Assembly (NCBI GenBank): GCA_034401795.1
Contig: CM067374.1
Span: 136,304,508 to 136,368,507 of the forward strand
Reading direction: 5' to 3'
DNA from: Chaetoderma sp. LZ-2023a
Lineage: Eukaryota > Mollusca > Caudofoveata > Chaetodermatida > Chaetodermatidae
DNA: 64,000 nucleotides
Shown: in pieces, positions 11,167 to 22,790 of the stretch
Numbering within the stretch: the stretch's first letter is position 1
How the letters are laid out: the number at the start of each line of letters is the position of its first letter
The notes under the pieces: model-generated
Databases searched by the model: none
Told to the model about the DNA's origin: nothing
Seen by the model: only the letters and a program-made list of their open reading frames with translations
Made by a program: the position numbers and the translations under genes

Positions 11167-11600
11167 TCACGTAGATTTCACAGATCTTTGTTGAATTTTT
11201 GGATTAATGCCATTTAGGCTGTGATGGCCAGCCCCTGTTAGACAGTATGCTGCGTGACATGCAGAGTCAATATGGGCAGTGATTGTTGTCTTGTTCTTAC
11301 CATTACTCGAACGAGAGATACCAAGATGTGTCTCCCCTGATGATAATCTCAAATCGGGAGCCATTTAATTGCAATGAAACTGCAGTTTTAGGTATTACCG
11401 CTTTGGTTTTTGCTGTACTGAGATGTATCTCTCATCTGCAGCATCTTGCTCAGCTAGGTTAATCATCAGTTGCATTTGCAAAGTACTAGATGTTGTGAGT
11501 GCTAGATCGTCTACGCACACAATTGCTCCAGTGCAGATTGATCCTATTCGAAACCCTTGCTGGATGAGCTTCCAGCTTGTTTAGAAGGATGTTACTTCAC
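11167..11600 (-). pseudogene. Reverse transcriptase fragment (LINE family F)
   Basis: On the minus strand, a CVDDLALTTSS block near 11505 corresponds to the RT catalytic YADD box and its downstream residues. It is followed, after a stop, by SGETHLGISRSSNGKNKTT and IDSACHAAYCLTGAGHHSLN (11364-11200), which matches the post-palm region of another LINE class. The box has Val-Asp-Asp, so both Asp residues survive. It is a short internal fragment. Confidence 0.65.
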
Positions 11601-11889
11601 TGTTTGAAGAGATCAGGTTGAAGGAACTCACAAACGCATTGTAGTCGGGTAACGGAAAGGACTAGCCAACCAGGAAACAGTGGGAACTGGCAATCCCCTG
11701 ACACACAAGACCCGAGTAAGATCGGCTAAGTCCCGATTTGCCTCCTCTGCGCATGAAGTTTTCTCATAGGGCAGGACATGGCCACGTATGTGTGATACTA
11801 CTGACTGGGTGGACACTTTTTAGGTTGTACATATTATCAAAACCGATCACATGCCTAATTAATTCAGCTCTTATGCACTTGACGCTGTA

Positions 11890-13208
11890 GACCAATGCAC
11901 CCTTATCACACCACCCAAGCCCAATAATCCACCTGCCCCCACGCCAGCCAATCTGCTCCTCAACAGAATACAGAAAATCCTATCCAATGTTACTCTATGC
12001 CGCATCTGGGACAAGATCGATGAATTCACTAGATCATGTCAAAGTAGCTTCAAACATGGACGCAGTTACGCAGATATTGTATGGGCTCAACGCATGCTTG
12101 TGTCGGTAGTCATGTCCAAACCCTGGGATTTCCACAACATGGGCATTGACATGTCACGAGCCTTCGATACAATTAATCGCTCAAATATCCTAGATGTACT
12201 GCGCACCGCCAGTTGCAATGAAGATGAGCTACAACTAGTGAGACTACTGCTTGCAGACACTAAGCTGAGAGTACAAGTCAAGTCAGTGAAGTCTGCAGAT
12301 TTTATGACATCAATCGGCTCCCCACATCGAGATGGTCTATCTCCGGTGCTTTTCACCTGTTACCTTGCTGCTGTAATGAAATCCGTATGGGAAAGTTCCA
12401 CAAGACCAAACCCACCAGTGTCTATACTAGGTATGCCGCTGGAGATGGAATATGCCGATGATGTGGACTTTAGAGATGAGGAAAAGAAACCCCTTGACAA
12501 ACTTCTCCCAATAGCTCAAAGCAAACTGAAAATTGAGAATCTCTTTATGAATGAATCCAAAACTGAGTTCACCCACATATACCTAGCTACAATGCATGAA
12601 ACTAAAGAAAATGACGATCCACTTCGTGGCGGCGAACCATGGAGGAAAAGTAAAATCCTGGGCTCACTGCTTTGCAGTACTGCTGACATTGCCACATGCT
12701 GCGTCATGGGAAACAGCTTTCCAGTCCTTCTGGAAGCTATGGATTCGTAGATCAAAGATGCCCTTGATTAAAGGCTACGTTTCTACAATGCAACCTGTGT
12801 ATCCTTGATGCTGTATAACTGTAATAGCTGGGCAGCTCCAAAGGCAGCTCTAGACAAACTATATGCCTGCAATCGCAAACACCTACGCAGCATCACTGGA
12901 CACCGATGGCCAGACAGCATAATTTCAAACGATGATCTATACAAGATGTGTAATACGCTGCCACTGTATGTAACTTCGCCCAGCAAAGATGGTCGATGTT
13001 TGGCCATGTGCTAAGGATGCCAGAAGACACATCAACACAGAGAACCTTGGAATTCACCCTACTCAGACCCAGCAAATACAAAACCAGGCGAGGACGTCAT
13101 TGCATAAATCTGCTAAGAGTGCTACAGGGTGACCTCAAGAAAGCAGGACTCGGTACACTCAAGTCAAAAATAGACCTGAGGAAGCTAAGGAATATGGCTG
13201 AAGACTGA
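11890..13208 (+). pseudogene. LINE family G reverse transcriptase and C-terminal region (broken)
   Basis: The main frame (12094-12750) reads MGIDMSRAFDTINRSNILD, then GSPHRDGLSPVLFTCYLAAV, then the catalytic MEYADDVDF near 12450. These are RT blocks 3-5. Upstream, 11930-12090 carries FKHGRSYADIVWAQRMLV. Downstream, 12805-13014 (CNRKHLRSITGHRWPDSI) and 12996-13208 (MFGHVLRMPEDTSTQRTL) form the C-terminal region in two more frames. The later block is a feature of endonuclease-RT proteins of animal LINEs. The Asp pair is intact but the gene is frameshifted at about 12750 and 13000. Confidence 0.8.
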
Positions 13209-13668
13209 TTGCAGCTGTAGGATGTTTCTACTACTACAGGCGCAGAGTACAGTAATCATACATACATATATTCTTACTAATAAATGGCATATGATCAAAA
13301 TATCCCTGAGGAAAACGGGCAAAATACCAAACCAAAAGGAATCCCAGCAAAACCTTCCACTGCCCCTTGTGTTTCCCAAGGAGACTTGTGTACGGAAACG
13401 TCGCGCCTCGACAAGAAACCCTGTCTCCTGTGGTGCATCAGTGTGTTCGTTAAAACTGGCGCCCGATGTGAGGCTGCTAACCACTAAGAGAATTCTTCAA
13501 GTTCTCACCACCGTCAAACACTGCCACCAGATATGGACTTGCCAACCATCCCAAGACAAACAAACTTAGGAAATATAGGACATCACAACTGTTTAGCAGA
13601 ACACCTACAACAGGCAGAGAATCAAATACAGCCTAGTTCAGAAACATTAGGACAAGTTCACAGAGCAA
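13209..13668 (+). other. Probable gypsy 5' leader or unassigned spacer
   Basis: Open frames of 67-115 codons are present but show no domain. It separates the LINE above from the gypsy gag and may include the gypsy 5' untranslated region. No long terminal repeat matching the 3' side (21.2-21.8 kb) was seen. Confidence 0.3.
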
Positions 13669-14740
13669 ATGACTAACTCTGAGGATGCAGGAATCCAGAC
13701 AGAAGTCTTACAGACTCATCAGCAAAGCATTAGCGGACGCATATTAGACACGTTGCAACCAGTACAACACATACTAATGCAGGAGTCACACACACAAACA
13801 GAGGACTATGGGCTAGGATATACTTTGTACACCATGACTGGCGCAATGAATCAGGAAAGTGATGAGCCACCAAGATATCCAGCACCCAACTCCAGTACCC
13901 TGGGCGTGAATGGCTCACCCTGCCAGCACCAACCACTGTGCCCATGAACACTACAAGTAAATCTGTGTGCCTGCCAAACTTTGATGATGAGGTTAACTGG
14001 TCAAACTATCTTAGTCAATTTGAAGTGATAGTCGACTTAAACAAATGGGATGATGAAGAAAATGGTGCGCACCTAACGTCCACGCTCATGGTCAAGATGC
14101 TCAGCATGCTTCCTGACATACAATCATCCTACCATACCTCTTATCAACATTTGAAGGAAGCCTTACCATTACGCTTTGGCAACTGTGCCGAAGAGGAAAC
14201 TAACAGAATCCAGCTACGTTCCTTGCGCTGCAGAAGCAAACAAACTCTGCAAGAATTGGCTCAAGATATACATAGATTAGTAATGCTTGCGTACCCCATG
14301 CTTGATGGTGCTTCTGCAGAATACATTCGTGTGGATGGTTTCAACTAATTTTTGTCAAATACGCCAGAAGTGAAAGACATTAAATGAACACAAGCTCCCT
14401 CAATTCTGCTGTCAATACAGCAATCAGAATTTAGGGATATCTTTCTCGTGAACGCATAACACACGGGGACCAACATCGCCCTGTGCATGCAGTCACTGAT
14501 GCATCAATCACCACTGAGCAACACAGCGCTTGATAAGTTAGTAAGTTTGCTGGGAAAAAACAATCTCTAGAACAGTAGAGTCCATCTGCGGAATAGAGTA
14601 AACCAGGCAAGCAGAATGCACAGAGCCCTGGTGATGCTGTGCTAAGTAAAATACTAGCACTACAGGAAAAACAACAGAGTCCAGATAGTGCACCAAAATC
14701 GAAGTCCAATCAAAATTCTCAACAATCATAGTCCGCCTAA
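13669..14740 (+). pseudogene. Gypsy gag, N-terminal part
   Basis: Two overlapping frames (13669-13947 and 13938-14348) encode a capsid-like region with KSVCLPNFDDEVNWSNYLSQ, a typical gag start in invertebrate gypsy elements (a 'W..YL..FE' pattern), and a helical stretch ending in CRSKQTLQELAQDIHRLVML. After a stop at 14348 weakly similar sequence runs on to about 14740. The capsid would form the cytoplasmic particle that packages element RNA. Confidence 0.65.
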
Positions 14741-14853
14741 AGACAGAGACCTACCATAAATGTATTTGCAATGCAATCATGAAGCTCGACTTGACGACTT
14801 TGCAAGGAACTATGAAGCTTGACTTCAAACAAATAAATATAGAAGGCCTTATC

Positions 14854-15870
14854 AACAAGAGGCACAAGGGCCTGTAAGGCTAACCTGGACCATTAGGATT
14901 TGAACCATTTGCATTTAAATATCAGTAGACATGATGGATAAAAATCCAGGTGGCCACCAAAGAAACTGAACAGTTAAAATTCTCATTTGATATGTTTAAG
15001 CCTACCGTCATAGGATCATTTCACCCAAGTTTCGTTGAAATTGGCCCACTAATTAAGGGGGACCGTTTTGAATGGTTCTAGAAATGGCCACCAAAAATTG
15101 ACCTCCCAAATTTAGAATAGAAGTTCTAGAGCCTACCACTATAGAATCCTTCCAGTCAAATTTGGATAAAATCCACCAAGCAGTTATGTAGAAGATGCAT
15201 TTGGACAATTTCCAGTAAATCCTTAATAAAATCTGATTTTCAACAAAAAAAATTGATCCGTTAAAATTCTGAATATATGTTCTGGAGCCTACTGTGATAG
15301 TGTCTGTCTAGCCAATTATGGTTGAAATCTTTCAAGCGGTTAATGAGTGTTTAGACAATTTCCGGTAAACTTTTAATAAAATCTAATGTTTTCAGCCAAA
15401 AAATGGACCAATCAAAATTATATGTAGAAGTTCTGAAGCATATCCCCCCATAAGCGCCTTCCAGCCTAAGTAAGTTGCGATCTGCCGAGAGGTTAATGAG
15501 GAGTAGCGCTTTGAGAATTTCTGGTTAATTTTTCATAAAATCTAAGGTTTTCACCAAAAAATCTAACCAATCAAAATTCTATATACATGTTCTGAACCAG
15601 AAAGCATTAGGGACCTTCTAGCCAAATTAGGTTGAAATCTGCCAAGCGGTTAATGAGGAGTAGTGTTTTGACAATTTTCGGTAAGTTTTTCATAAAGTGT
15701 AAGATTTTAACGCAAAAAATTGACCTATCAAAATTCTGTATACAGATTCCGAAGCCTATCCCATAGTGTACATCTAGCCAAATTCGCTTGAAATACGCCA
15801 AGCGGTTAATGAGTACCATTTTTAAACAAAAGTTGACGTATGGATGATGGATGACAGACGGTCGTCATGC
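14854..15870 (+). mobile_element. Pearl-like element inserted in gypsy gag, 3' end degraded
   Basis: It begins with 'caacaagaggcacaagggcc', the 5' end of the family described at 25284. It contains about six diverged core units marked by 'gaccaatcaaaattct' (about 15110, 15250, 15405, 15565 and 15725). Each unit carries 'ccaagcggttaatgagga' at its other landmark. It stops near 15870 after 'aaaagttgacg' without the usual terminal hairpin. Confidence 0.8.
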
Positions 15871-16160
15871 ATATTAGTGACCTTGACCTTTCAACTCTTG
15901 ACCAAAACATCATTGTGTGCTGCCGTGTCATTATAAGGAGTGCCCAAGTTTGGGTCCAGTATGATTAACCAAACCTGAGATATAAACAAACCAGAGCCAT
16001 CAGAAGACGTCATATCTCACACACACATTTAAGATAAACATACATCAAGAGTGGGCATATATGTAACGTTAATTGTAAAGGAGTAAAGGACAATATTTTA
16101 GAAAAACTAATCAATGAAAAATGCAACTCCTCCTAAAACCTAAATTCCTTTGTCACTAAG
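15871..16160. repeat. Interspersed repeat fragment with 'gaccttgacctttcaactct'
   Basis: The stretch with 'gaccttgacc' and 'gattaaccaaacctgagata' matches the units at 17100-17400 and 53370-53620. It is a further piece of that family, outside the main array. Confidence 0.5.
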
Positions 16161-16164
16161 TGTA

Positions 16165-17060
16165 ATGCAGTTTATGTATCGGCTATAAGATATTTAAAGG
16201 GTGATAACTCTGTAATGAATAAGATTTTTGGCCGCGAAAAAAGCACATGCACATCTGCACATGATACTGATAATGTGGACAAAATTTAGTTAATCCATTG
16301 AGACCTGAGTTGCGTTGACAAGAAATGATTGTCAGAGATGGATGGGCCGACAGACGAACATACATACATTTTGGACAGACGGATTGACGTACGTGTATAC
16401 GGATAGCACATGCACATCTTCACGTGGTCATGATAACACTTAACAAGTTTCAAAAGAATCGGAGCTAAACTGTAGGAGTTGCGTTGACAAGAAATGATTG
16501 GCAATGCAGTTTATGTATCAGCTTTAAGAGATTTAAAGGGGGAATAACTCTGTAATAAACAATTTTTGGTCGCGAAAAAAGCACATGCACATCTGCACAT
16601 GATACTGATAATGTGGATAAAATTTAAAGCTAATCGATTGAGACCTCTAGGAGTTGCATTGACAAGAAATGCTTGTCAGAGATGGATGGACTGACAGACG
16701 GACATACAAACATTTTGGACAGATGCATGGACGTACATGCACAGGGGTAGCACATGCACACCTTCACGTGGTAATGATAACACTTACTAAGTTTCAAAAG
16801 AATCGGAGCTAAACTGTAGGAGTTGCGTTGACAAGAAATGATTGGCAATGCAGTTTATGTATCGGCTTGAAGATATTTAAAGGGGGATGACTCTGTAACA
16901 ATGTTTCGGTCGCGAAAAAAGCACATGCACATCTTCACATGATATTGATGATGTGCACAAAATTTTAAGTTAATCCATGGAGACCTCTAGGAGGAGTTGC
17001 ATTGACAAAACGGGGACAGACGGACGGACGGACAGACGGATGGACAGACGGGCATGCTGA
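16165..17060. repeat. Three tandem units of about 345 bp
   Basis: The landmark 'gcagtttatgtatcggctt' recurs at about 16168, 16506 and 16850. 'gcacatgcacatctgcaca' recurs at about 16240, 16580 and 16917. Each unit ends in 'gttgcgttgacaagaaatga' and a run of 'gacagacgga'. The last unit ends in 'atcgctatagcaccccgtct'. It lies inside the gypsy gag split and has no coding capacity. Confidence 0.8.
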
Positions 17061-17094
17061 TCGCTATAGCACCCCGTCTTCCAGACCAGGAGGA

Positions 17095-17515
17095 TAAAAA
17101 GTTGAGCTAAACGGAAATTGTTAATGTTGAAAAAATAAGGTGTTTACCAAGGTCACAATGACCTTGACCTTTTGACCTCAACGCAATTATGTTCATTAAA
17201 AGGAGGCAAGTTTGCCTCCAGTGTGATAAACCAAACTAAAGATATAAAAAGTTGAGCTAAACAGAAAATGTTCATGTTGAAAAAAAAAAGTTTTTTACCG
17301 AGGTCACAGTGACCATGAGCTTTTGAGCCCAAGGTCATCCTGAGATGCTGTATCATTATAAAGAAGCATGTCTCCATTATGATTAACCAAAGCTCAGATA
17401 TAAACGTAAAAGTTGAGCTAAACGGAAATTGGATGACGCAGCCACCACCACCGCCGCCGGATGACGAGCAGAGGGTATCGCAATAGCTCGTTTTACTTCA
17501 TAAAGTCGAGGTAAA
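17095..17515. repeat. Three tandem units of about 120-130 bp ending in a CG-rich tail
   Basis: 'agttgagctaaacggaaatt' recurs at about 17099, 17245 and 17410. Each is accompanied by 'aggtcacagtgaccttgacc'. The array ends with an ACC/GCC-rich tail and 'aaagtcgaggtaaaaac', similar in layout to 53370-53690. Confidence 0.7.
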
Positions 17516-17529
17516 AACAGACAACAGGT

Positions 17530-17960
17530 GGCAGTTATAATGCCCACTGCCAATGCTGACAGTCAGTTAGATGAGTGCATCAATGTTCTGGAAGAACAGA
17601 TAGCCGTTTTAACACAGCTACTACAAGCTAATATGCAGATGCAGCAACAGTTGGCATCTCTTTCTCAATAGATCTATACCATGATGCAGCCTAGGGTGCC
17701 TTCACATCCGAGCGCTTCCACTCCACAGCAGTGCTCCAACCAGACATCAACGTACATGCCACAAAGAAGTTATTACAACTCTGCACAAGCACCACACGGT
17801 CCACGCCGCCGCTGTCACCAGCTTGGACCCTGCCAGAAGCATTGCCCATTATTGAGCACTCAAAACTTAGAAGAGTCAGCGAACACTGACAAACATTTTA
17901 AACTAACCAGGGTTGTGTGCGGTGGGCGACCCACAAGCCATCTCCTCAAGTAGTATAGTT
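17530..17960 (+). pseudogene. Gypsy gag, C-terminal part with decayed zinc knuckle
   Basis: The frame opens with a glutamine-rich coiled stretch (LTQLLQANMQMQQQLASLSQ) and, after a stop, 17681-17953 gives a Pro/Gln-rich region and CHQLGPCQKHCP, which looks like a damaged CCHC knuckle that would bind element RNA. It is separated from the N-terminal part of gag by about 2.8 kb of inserted repeats. Confidence 0.55.
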
Positions 17961-18111
17961 TACACATCTAAACGCCAAGCATGTGAGTGCCAAGCGCCCG
18001 CTTAGTGCCACCCAACATCATGGTTAGCGTAAGACCAAGAAAACGTTCAGCAGACCATGTCCAGAATGTCACCACTCCTCTGCAATTTGTCTTATAAAAT
18101 TTCAGAGGAAA

Positions 18112-18460
18112 ATGAAGCAAGAAATGTTCACGTTTGAAAAGCAGCAGGATAAACGCTTTGCTGTTCCGCTTGAAGGCTTTGGTACTGCACAAAACCAGCA
18201 GAGACATACGCAAACTATGCAAATCCCTCTCTGTATAAATGGCATAGATGCCTGGGAAACAATTGACACTGGTGCCGGCGTCACAGTAGTACGCCCTGAT
18301 CTATACGCACTGATGCCCAATCAACAACAGTTAGAGTTGCAGTACTCTGATGTTATATTGCACGAAGCCAGTGGCCAAGAAATGCAATGTCTTCGCATTG
18401 CGCTCATGCAAATTAGTATTGAAGGCATGACATTTCAACAAAGTTTACATAGCTGAAATC
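18112..18460 (+). pseudogene. Gypsy aspartic protease
   Basis: A 114-codon frame carries the active-site motif IDTGAGVTVV with the catalytic Asp at about 18264, preceded by MQIPLCINGIDAWETIDTG context. Retroviral-type proteases mature Gag-Pol. The later glycine-containing flap is less clear. A frameshift at about 18456 separates it from the following linker. Confidence 0.7.
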
Positions 18461-18469
18461 CATATAACA

Positions 18470-18900
18470 GCGTTAATTGGCACTGATTTCTTGAAGGCTC
18501 AAGATGCGGTCATCAGTTTCAAAGATGGCGAGCTAGAACTTAATCAGCAGTGCATCCCTATCGTGCGGTTGCCCTGAGTTTGGTCATTGTACACTCTTGC
18601 TAGCACATGACGCCAATCTACCGCCTCAGAGTGAAAAGATTGTATGGGCTAATGTAAACTGTGTAAGCACTCAAACTCGATACACAATCTCAGAACCATC
18701 AAGAGAATTTATGGACCAGTACATTATAGGTCTGCCTAGAACGATGGTAAGCGCATGCGATGCGCAAGTACCAGTGATATGTTTTAATGTGAACAACTTC
18801 CCCGTTCAACTGTCAAATGGAGAGGTTTGTGGGCACTTGCAGCCAGAACTGATGTGCAGATTTTAACAGAGTCAAACGAGCATATAAAGACATCTTTTCC
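18470..18900 (+). pseudogene. Gypsy protease-RT linker
   Basis: Frames at 18475-18580 ('GTDFLKAQDAVISF'-type) and 18597-18866 encode the region between protease and RT seen in gypsy Pol. The blocks LPPQSEKIVWANVN and PVICFNVNNFPVQLSNGEVC are typical of that linker. No catalytic function is assigned. Confidence 0.55.
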
Positions 18901-19660
18901 TCCAGTGATTTTGATTTAGGAACCTGGTCTGCCACAGTATTGACCCAGGTGATCATAGGCCCATTAGACAACCTGTCAGATGACTTCCAATGCACAAGGC
19001 GAAGCAAGCAAGCAAGTCGAAGACATGCTTACCACCGGAATAACAGTGCCTTCTGCATCACCCTAGGAAAGTCCCATAGTACTTGCCACTAAGATGGATC
19101 ACTACGCATGTGTCGACTATAGGCGCCTGAATGCCATATACAAGAAAGATGCCTATTAGTTACCACGTATAGGCCAGGCCCTGGACTCACTTGTGGGCGC
19201 TCAGTGGTTCTCCACTCTTGACTTGTATGTTGATACTGACACGTAGCCATGTAGGCTTCTGACAAAGAGAAGATTTCCTTTGACCATAGGGATGGCCTGT
19301 TTCAGTTTTGGCCTTCTAATGCTCCTAGCACTTTTGGAAAACTGATGGAATGCGTTCTTACGCAACTCCAATGGCAACTTTGTCTATGTTCCTTAGACGG
19401 GGTCATAGTCTTTGCAGCTGGTACCGGATAGATTTGCCATTGCCAATCTCAAACCTGGTAAATGGCATCTGTTCAAAGAAAGTGGGAACTTTCTGGGACA
19501 TATTATCAGCGTCAAAGGTATAGCTACTGATCTTGAGAAAATTAGTGCAGTACAGCATTGGAAAACTCTAAGGAACCTGACTAAACGGGTTTTGTCGGAC
19601 TTTGCCGGTACCAACGACAATACATTGAGCACTTCTCTGACATTGCACATTCATTGCACC
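18900..19660 (+). pseudogene. Gypsy reverse transcriptase, catalytic Asp lost
   Basis: RT blocks appear in several frames: KMDHYACVDYRRLNAIYKKD near 19090-19150, QWFSTLDLYVD near 19203, and LCSLDGVIVFA near 19390-19420, where the usual Y-L-D-D box reads S-L-D-G. The thumb block FLGHIISVKGIATDLEKISA follows at 19490-19550. With the second catalytic Asp replaced by Gly and many stops, it cannot act. Confidence 0.75.
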
Positions 19661-19669
19661 GACTAACTG

Positions 19670-19995
19670 GGAAAGATACTCCTTTTGAGTGGGCAGAAGC
19701 GCAAGAAAGTGTGTTTCAGATGTTTAAAGAATGCCTGACAAGCACTCCTATCCTTGTGTATCCTGAACGTAACTCTCAGTTTATTTTAGAGAATTTAAAC
19801 TGGGCATTGACCATGCTTCTCTGAAATGGCTGAAAGAAGAGAAAAATCCAGAAGGCCAGATAGCATGCTGGAAAGAAGCATTGTAAAGTTACCAATTTAT
19901 TGTTCGGCATCATCCTGGATGCCAACAGGGTAACGCTGATGCTCTAAGCAGGGCCTACTCAATGTGCAAGCATCTGATGGCATTCTTAGCGTCGC
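19670..19995 (+). pseudogene. Gypsy RNase H region
   Basis: TPFEWAEAQESVFQMFKECL followed by TSTPILVYPE is the tether before RNase H. IDHASLKWLKEEKNPEGQIA and HHPGCQQGNADALSRAY near 19910-19960 are the RNase H C-terminal blocks, with the last catalytic Asp in NADALSR. The centre (the first RNase H Asp and Glu) appears deleted. Confidence 0.7.
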
Positions 19996-20039
19996 CACTG
20001 CCTGGCTTCTTGCTGGCTAGAGGCCCATCAAAGAAGGTG

Positions 20040-20930
20040 TATCATATCAGCCTTCTGAGCTGAAGTATTTCTATCAGAGATACGATCAGTTAGTTTACAC
20101 AATGATCTTCTTTATTACGGCGTGCGCTTGGCCATTGGCCTGGCATCCACACACCCGTACCTGACTGGGTGGATCGGTGCGAGTCCTGTCAGAAGCACAC
20201 CACTGGCCCCAAAACCCAGCACACTACCATATGCACCTGTATTGTAGGAGCGCCAATGAAATGTGTGGCCATAGATATCATAGGGCCCCCCCACCCCCCT
20301 ACCTACTACACACGATGGCAATAAAATATCATTGCCATACAAGACTATTTTACCAAGTGCATTGAAGCACTAGCCATTCCTGATGTGGAAGTAGACACAG
20401 TATCGAGCGTCATAGTCGAACGAGTCTTTGTGTCCCTACTGAAATCCACAGCGATCAGGGAGACAATTTCGAGAGCCATCGGTTCGGTTCATCTCTTGTG
20501 CATCAAGAAAACCTGTTCCACACCATTTCACCCACATAGTTATGGCATGGTTGAGCATTTTAGCGGGACACTGGCAGCTATGCTCTGTAAGGAAATTGTG
20601 ATTGGGACATATGCCTTCCTTACGTGATGATGGCCTACCGAACCTCAGTACATTGTAGCACAGGTTTTACTCCTGCCTCCACTATGTTCGGTAGAGAGTT
20701 GCCACTGCCAGTGGACGTGATGATGCCAAGTCTAGCACACGAGTTAAACAGTCTCTAATTAGACATAGAGCTTCTGCGTAGGCGTCTAGTAGAAGCCTAT
20801 CAGACACTCAGGGACGAGCTACAAATCATGCACAGATGTCATAAGTCATGGCACGATAGGCAGGTTCATGGTGAACCTTACCAGTCCGCTGACAGAGTGT
20901 GAGTGCAAGTCCCACGCACCAAGGGCCTGG
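20040..20930 (+). pseudogene. Gypsy integrase core (broken)
   Basis: Remnants are an integrase-core start near 20270 (MKCVAIDIIG-type, frameshifted by a C run at 20285-20300), a 'DQGDNFES' DDE block near 20455, and 'CSTPFHPHSYGMVEHFSGTL' around 20517-20575, which holds the catalytic Glu position in the family pattern 'HPQ.dG..E'. The HHCC zinc finger is not readable. It would have inserted element DNA. Confidence 0.65.
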
Positions 20931-21217
20931 CTAAAAAACAATGCAAATGGAAGGGCTCGCTACGTGGTGGCTAATGGATGTTACCTATGCCCTGATAGGC
21001 CTGGCTGGTACTGTACATGCTCTTTACTTTGATAAACTAAAGCCGTATCACGGAGAATGGGAAGAATCTAGTAACACAGATGATTCCATGCACAGTATGG
21101 CCACCCATACTGATACAACAGATCTAGCCAGTACATCACCCATCAACCCCAATGCTCACAGAGCATCCAGTACTACCATGCCAGCAAATGGGTATGACGT
21201 CAGGCAGCACCAGTAAT
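20890..21217 (+). pseudogene. Gypsy integrase C-terminal tail
   Basis: RVWVQVPRTKGLAKKQCKWK-type sequence at about 20895 continues into the 91-codon frame at 20941 with ALYFDKLKPYHG. This is the post-core SH3-like tail that ends many gypsy Pol proteins. The rest of the frame is low complexity and ends at 21216. Confidence 0.6.
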
Positions 21218-21410
21218 TGCCTAGTTAACAAGGAGTAGCATTTTAAACGATTTCCCGACATTTTTTTGGAAAATTGAAGATGGCTGGCGAAAAAAATTGA
21301 CCAATCAAAATTCTGAATTGGTCCGAGCCTAAATGAGATGCGATTTGAGGGATGGATGGATGACCGCCATGGCATAAGCTCACTTGGCCCTGCGGGCCAG
21401 GTGAGCTAAT
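21217..21410 (+). mobile_element. Pearl-like element 3' end
   Basis: It contains one core unit ('gaccaatcaaaattctgaat') and the terminal sequence 'gccatggcataagctcactt' with the hairpin TTGGCCCTGCGGGCCA and then 'ggtgagctaataa'. The 5' part is missing. It directly follows the gypsy integrase tail. Confidence 0.8.
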
Positions 21411-22290
21411 AATATCCTCTTCTGGGTTGCGCTAACCTCACTTATCCTGGTCTATAAGTGTCAAACTGTCTACCAAATTGAGGCCAGACTGCCAGACATG
21501 TAGGCAGTAAAAAACTATATTTGTAGGTCTAACACGATTGTTTGGCGAATTCAGATCAGTACTATATATGAACTTCCAAGTAAACAGTTAAACAACCGCC
21601 CTCTTCGGTACACTTTGGACTCGCTTGAAGGAGTTGCTGGGTGATATACCAGACATAACACCACTATCCATCCCAGTCGATCAGTGATCAGGCAGCATCT
21701 CCATCAATCCACAACCAACCTCACCATCATCATGAGGAATGCAAATAAAGCTTGGACGTGGATAGTCGGTCCAAACCTCTCATTCTGGAACAAGCGACTG
21801 AACCTTGCTGTTTGCTGTAACCCAGTGTGATGAAAGAGAATGGACTTACTCCAATCATATACACATACAGCTTTGCTTATTTCCATGTGTACTACAGTCA
21901 TATACACATACAGCTTTGCTTATTTCCATGTGTACTACAGGGAGACAAATCCTGCAGCTATGTGCAAGCATGTCCGATATGAACAACTCATGGCACTCTC
22001 CAGCAAAATGTGGCACACGTCTGATTGCATTGCAAGACAAAAATGTTCAGTGTTGAACAAATATATATCTTATCATAATGATACTCTAAGTGTGTGGAAG
22101 GACAGGTGTATGGATGGGTGGGTGAACAGGTGGGTGGATTGATGGACAGATGGATGCGTGGATGTACGGGTGGATGGACAGATAGATGGAGGAGACAATC
22201 AGGAGAAACCAACATCATCTGAGTAGCTCTTTAATGGTTAAGTCAGACAAAACTGGCCTCGACAGTGGCCTTGAGGAATGTATATTTGAA
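21411..22290. other. Unassigned region with a 43-bp duplication and GGAT repeats
   Basis: No gene is supported. It contains a short tandem duplication at 21855-21940 and a degenerate (GGAT/GGTG)n region at about 22095-22190. Confidence 0.4.
21855..21940. repeat. 43-bp tandem duplication
   Basis: Two perfect or near-perfect units begin at 21855 and 21898 with 'tcatatacacatacagcttt'. The lack of divergence suggests a recent event. Confidence 0.9.
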
Positions 22291-22298
22291 GGGCAAGA

Positions 22299-22440
22299 CA
22301 TTATTTTTGAAAATTTACCACAGGAATGCCTAGCTCGATAACCGAGACAGTCATACCAGTGATAGATTTTCAAAAAGTCTCCCACACCTACAGAGCTCTA
22401 AACTTTTTCCTGCAAATGGACATTCAATAAGCAAATATTT
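22299..22440. repeat. Foldback repeat, family 1
   Basis: Arms 'gaaaatttaccacaggaatg' and 'cataccagtgatagattttc' flank a core related to GACTGGCTCG. 'cctgcaaatggacattc' follows, as in the other family 1 members. Confidence 0.75.
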
Positions 22441-22790
22441 AGATTTTTGTGACCAAATTTGACCATTAAATGGTTAATTGCAACAAGTTAATATATTTCA
22501 TCAGAGCATCAAGTGGAACATACGGTTGTGGTAAAGATCACAACAGCAAAACTGGCGTTATTATCATGAAATGAAATACAATTTCTTTAATGGCAATGAT
22601 CGTGATCTTAAAATCAAGTGTTCTTCAGGCACTCAACCTCACCCCTCCCTCCCTCACCCCACCCCCAACAGTACCGGATTATGCCTTACCAGGGCCAGGG
22701 GCAAAGAATATTTGTGGAGTTGAGTGGAAGCAAAAGGCAAAACCAAAGGGCGATGGCATCTCCTGCACTTCTAGACGTAAATATGGACCA

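Larger units (their letters stand above)
13660..21217 (+). mobile_element. Ty3/gypsy-type LTR retrotransposon remnant
   Basis: The order gag, protease, reverse transcriptase, RNase H, integrase, chromodomain-like tail is recognisable on the plus strand, although almost every domain is frameshifted. Gag is interrupted between about 14750 and 17515 by unrelated repeats. No long terminal repeat pair could be recognised. A pearl-like 3' end starts at about 21217, directly after the integrase tail. I call it gypsy because integrase follows RNase H. Confidence 0.8.

Noticed and set aside
14854-21410. LTR pair for the gypsy element
   Set aside because: The only sequences shared by both sides are pearl-like repeats, which are not terminal repeats of the gypsy element.
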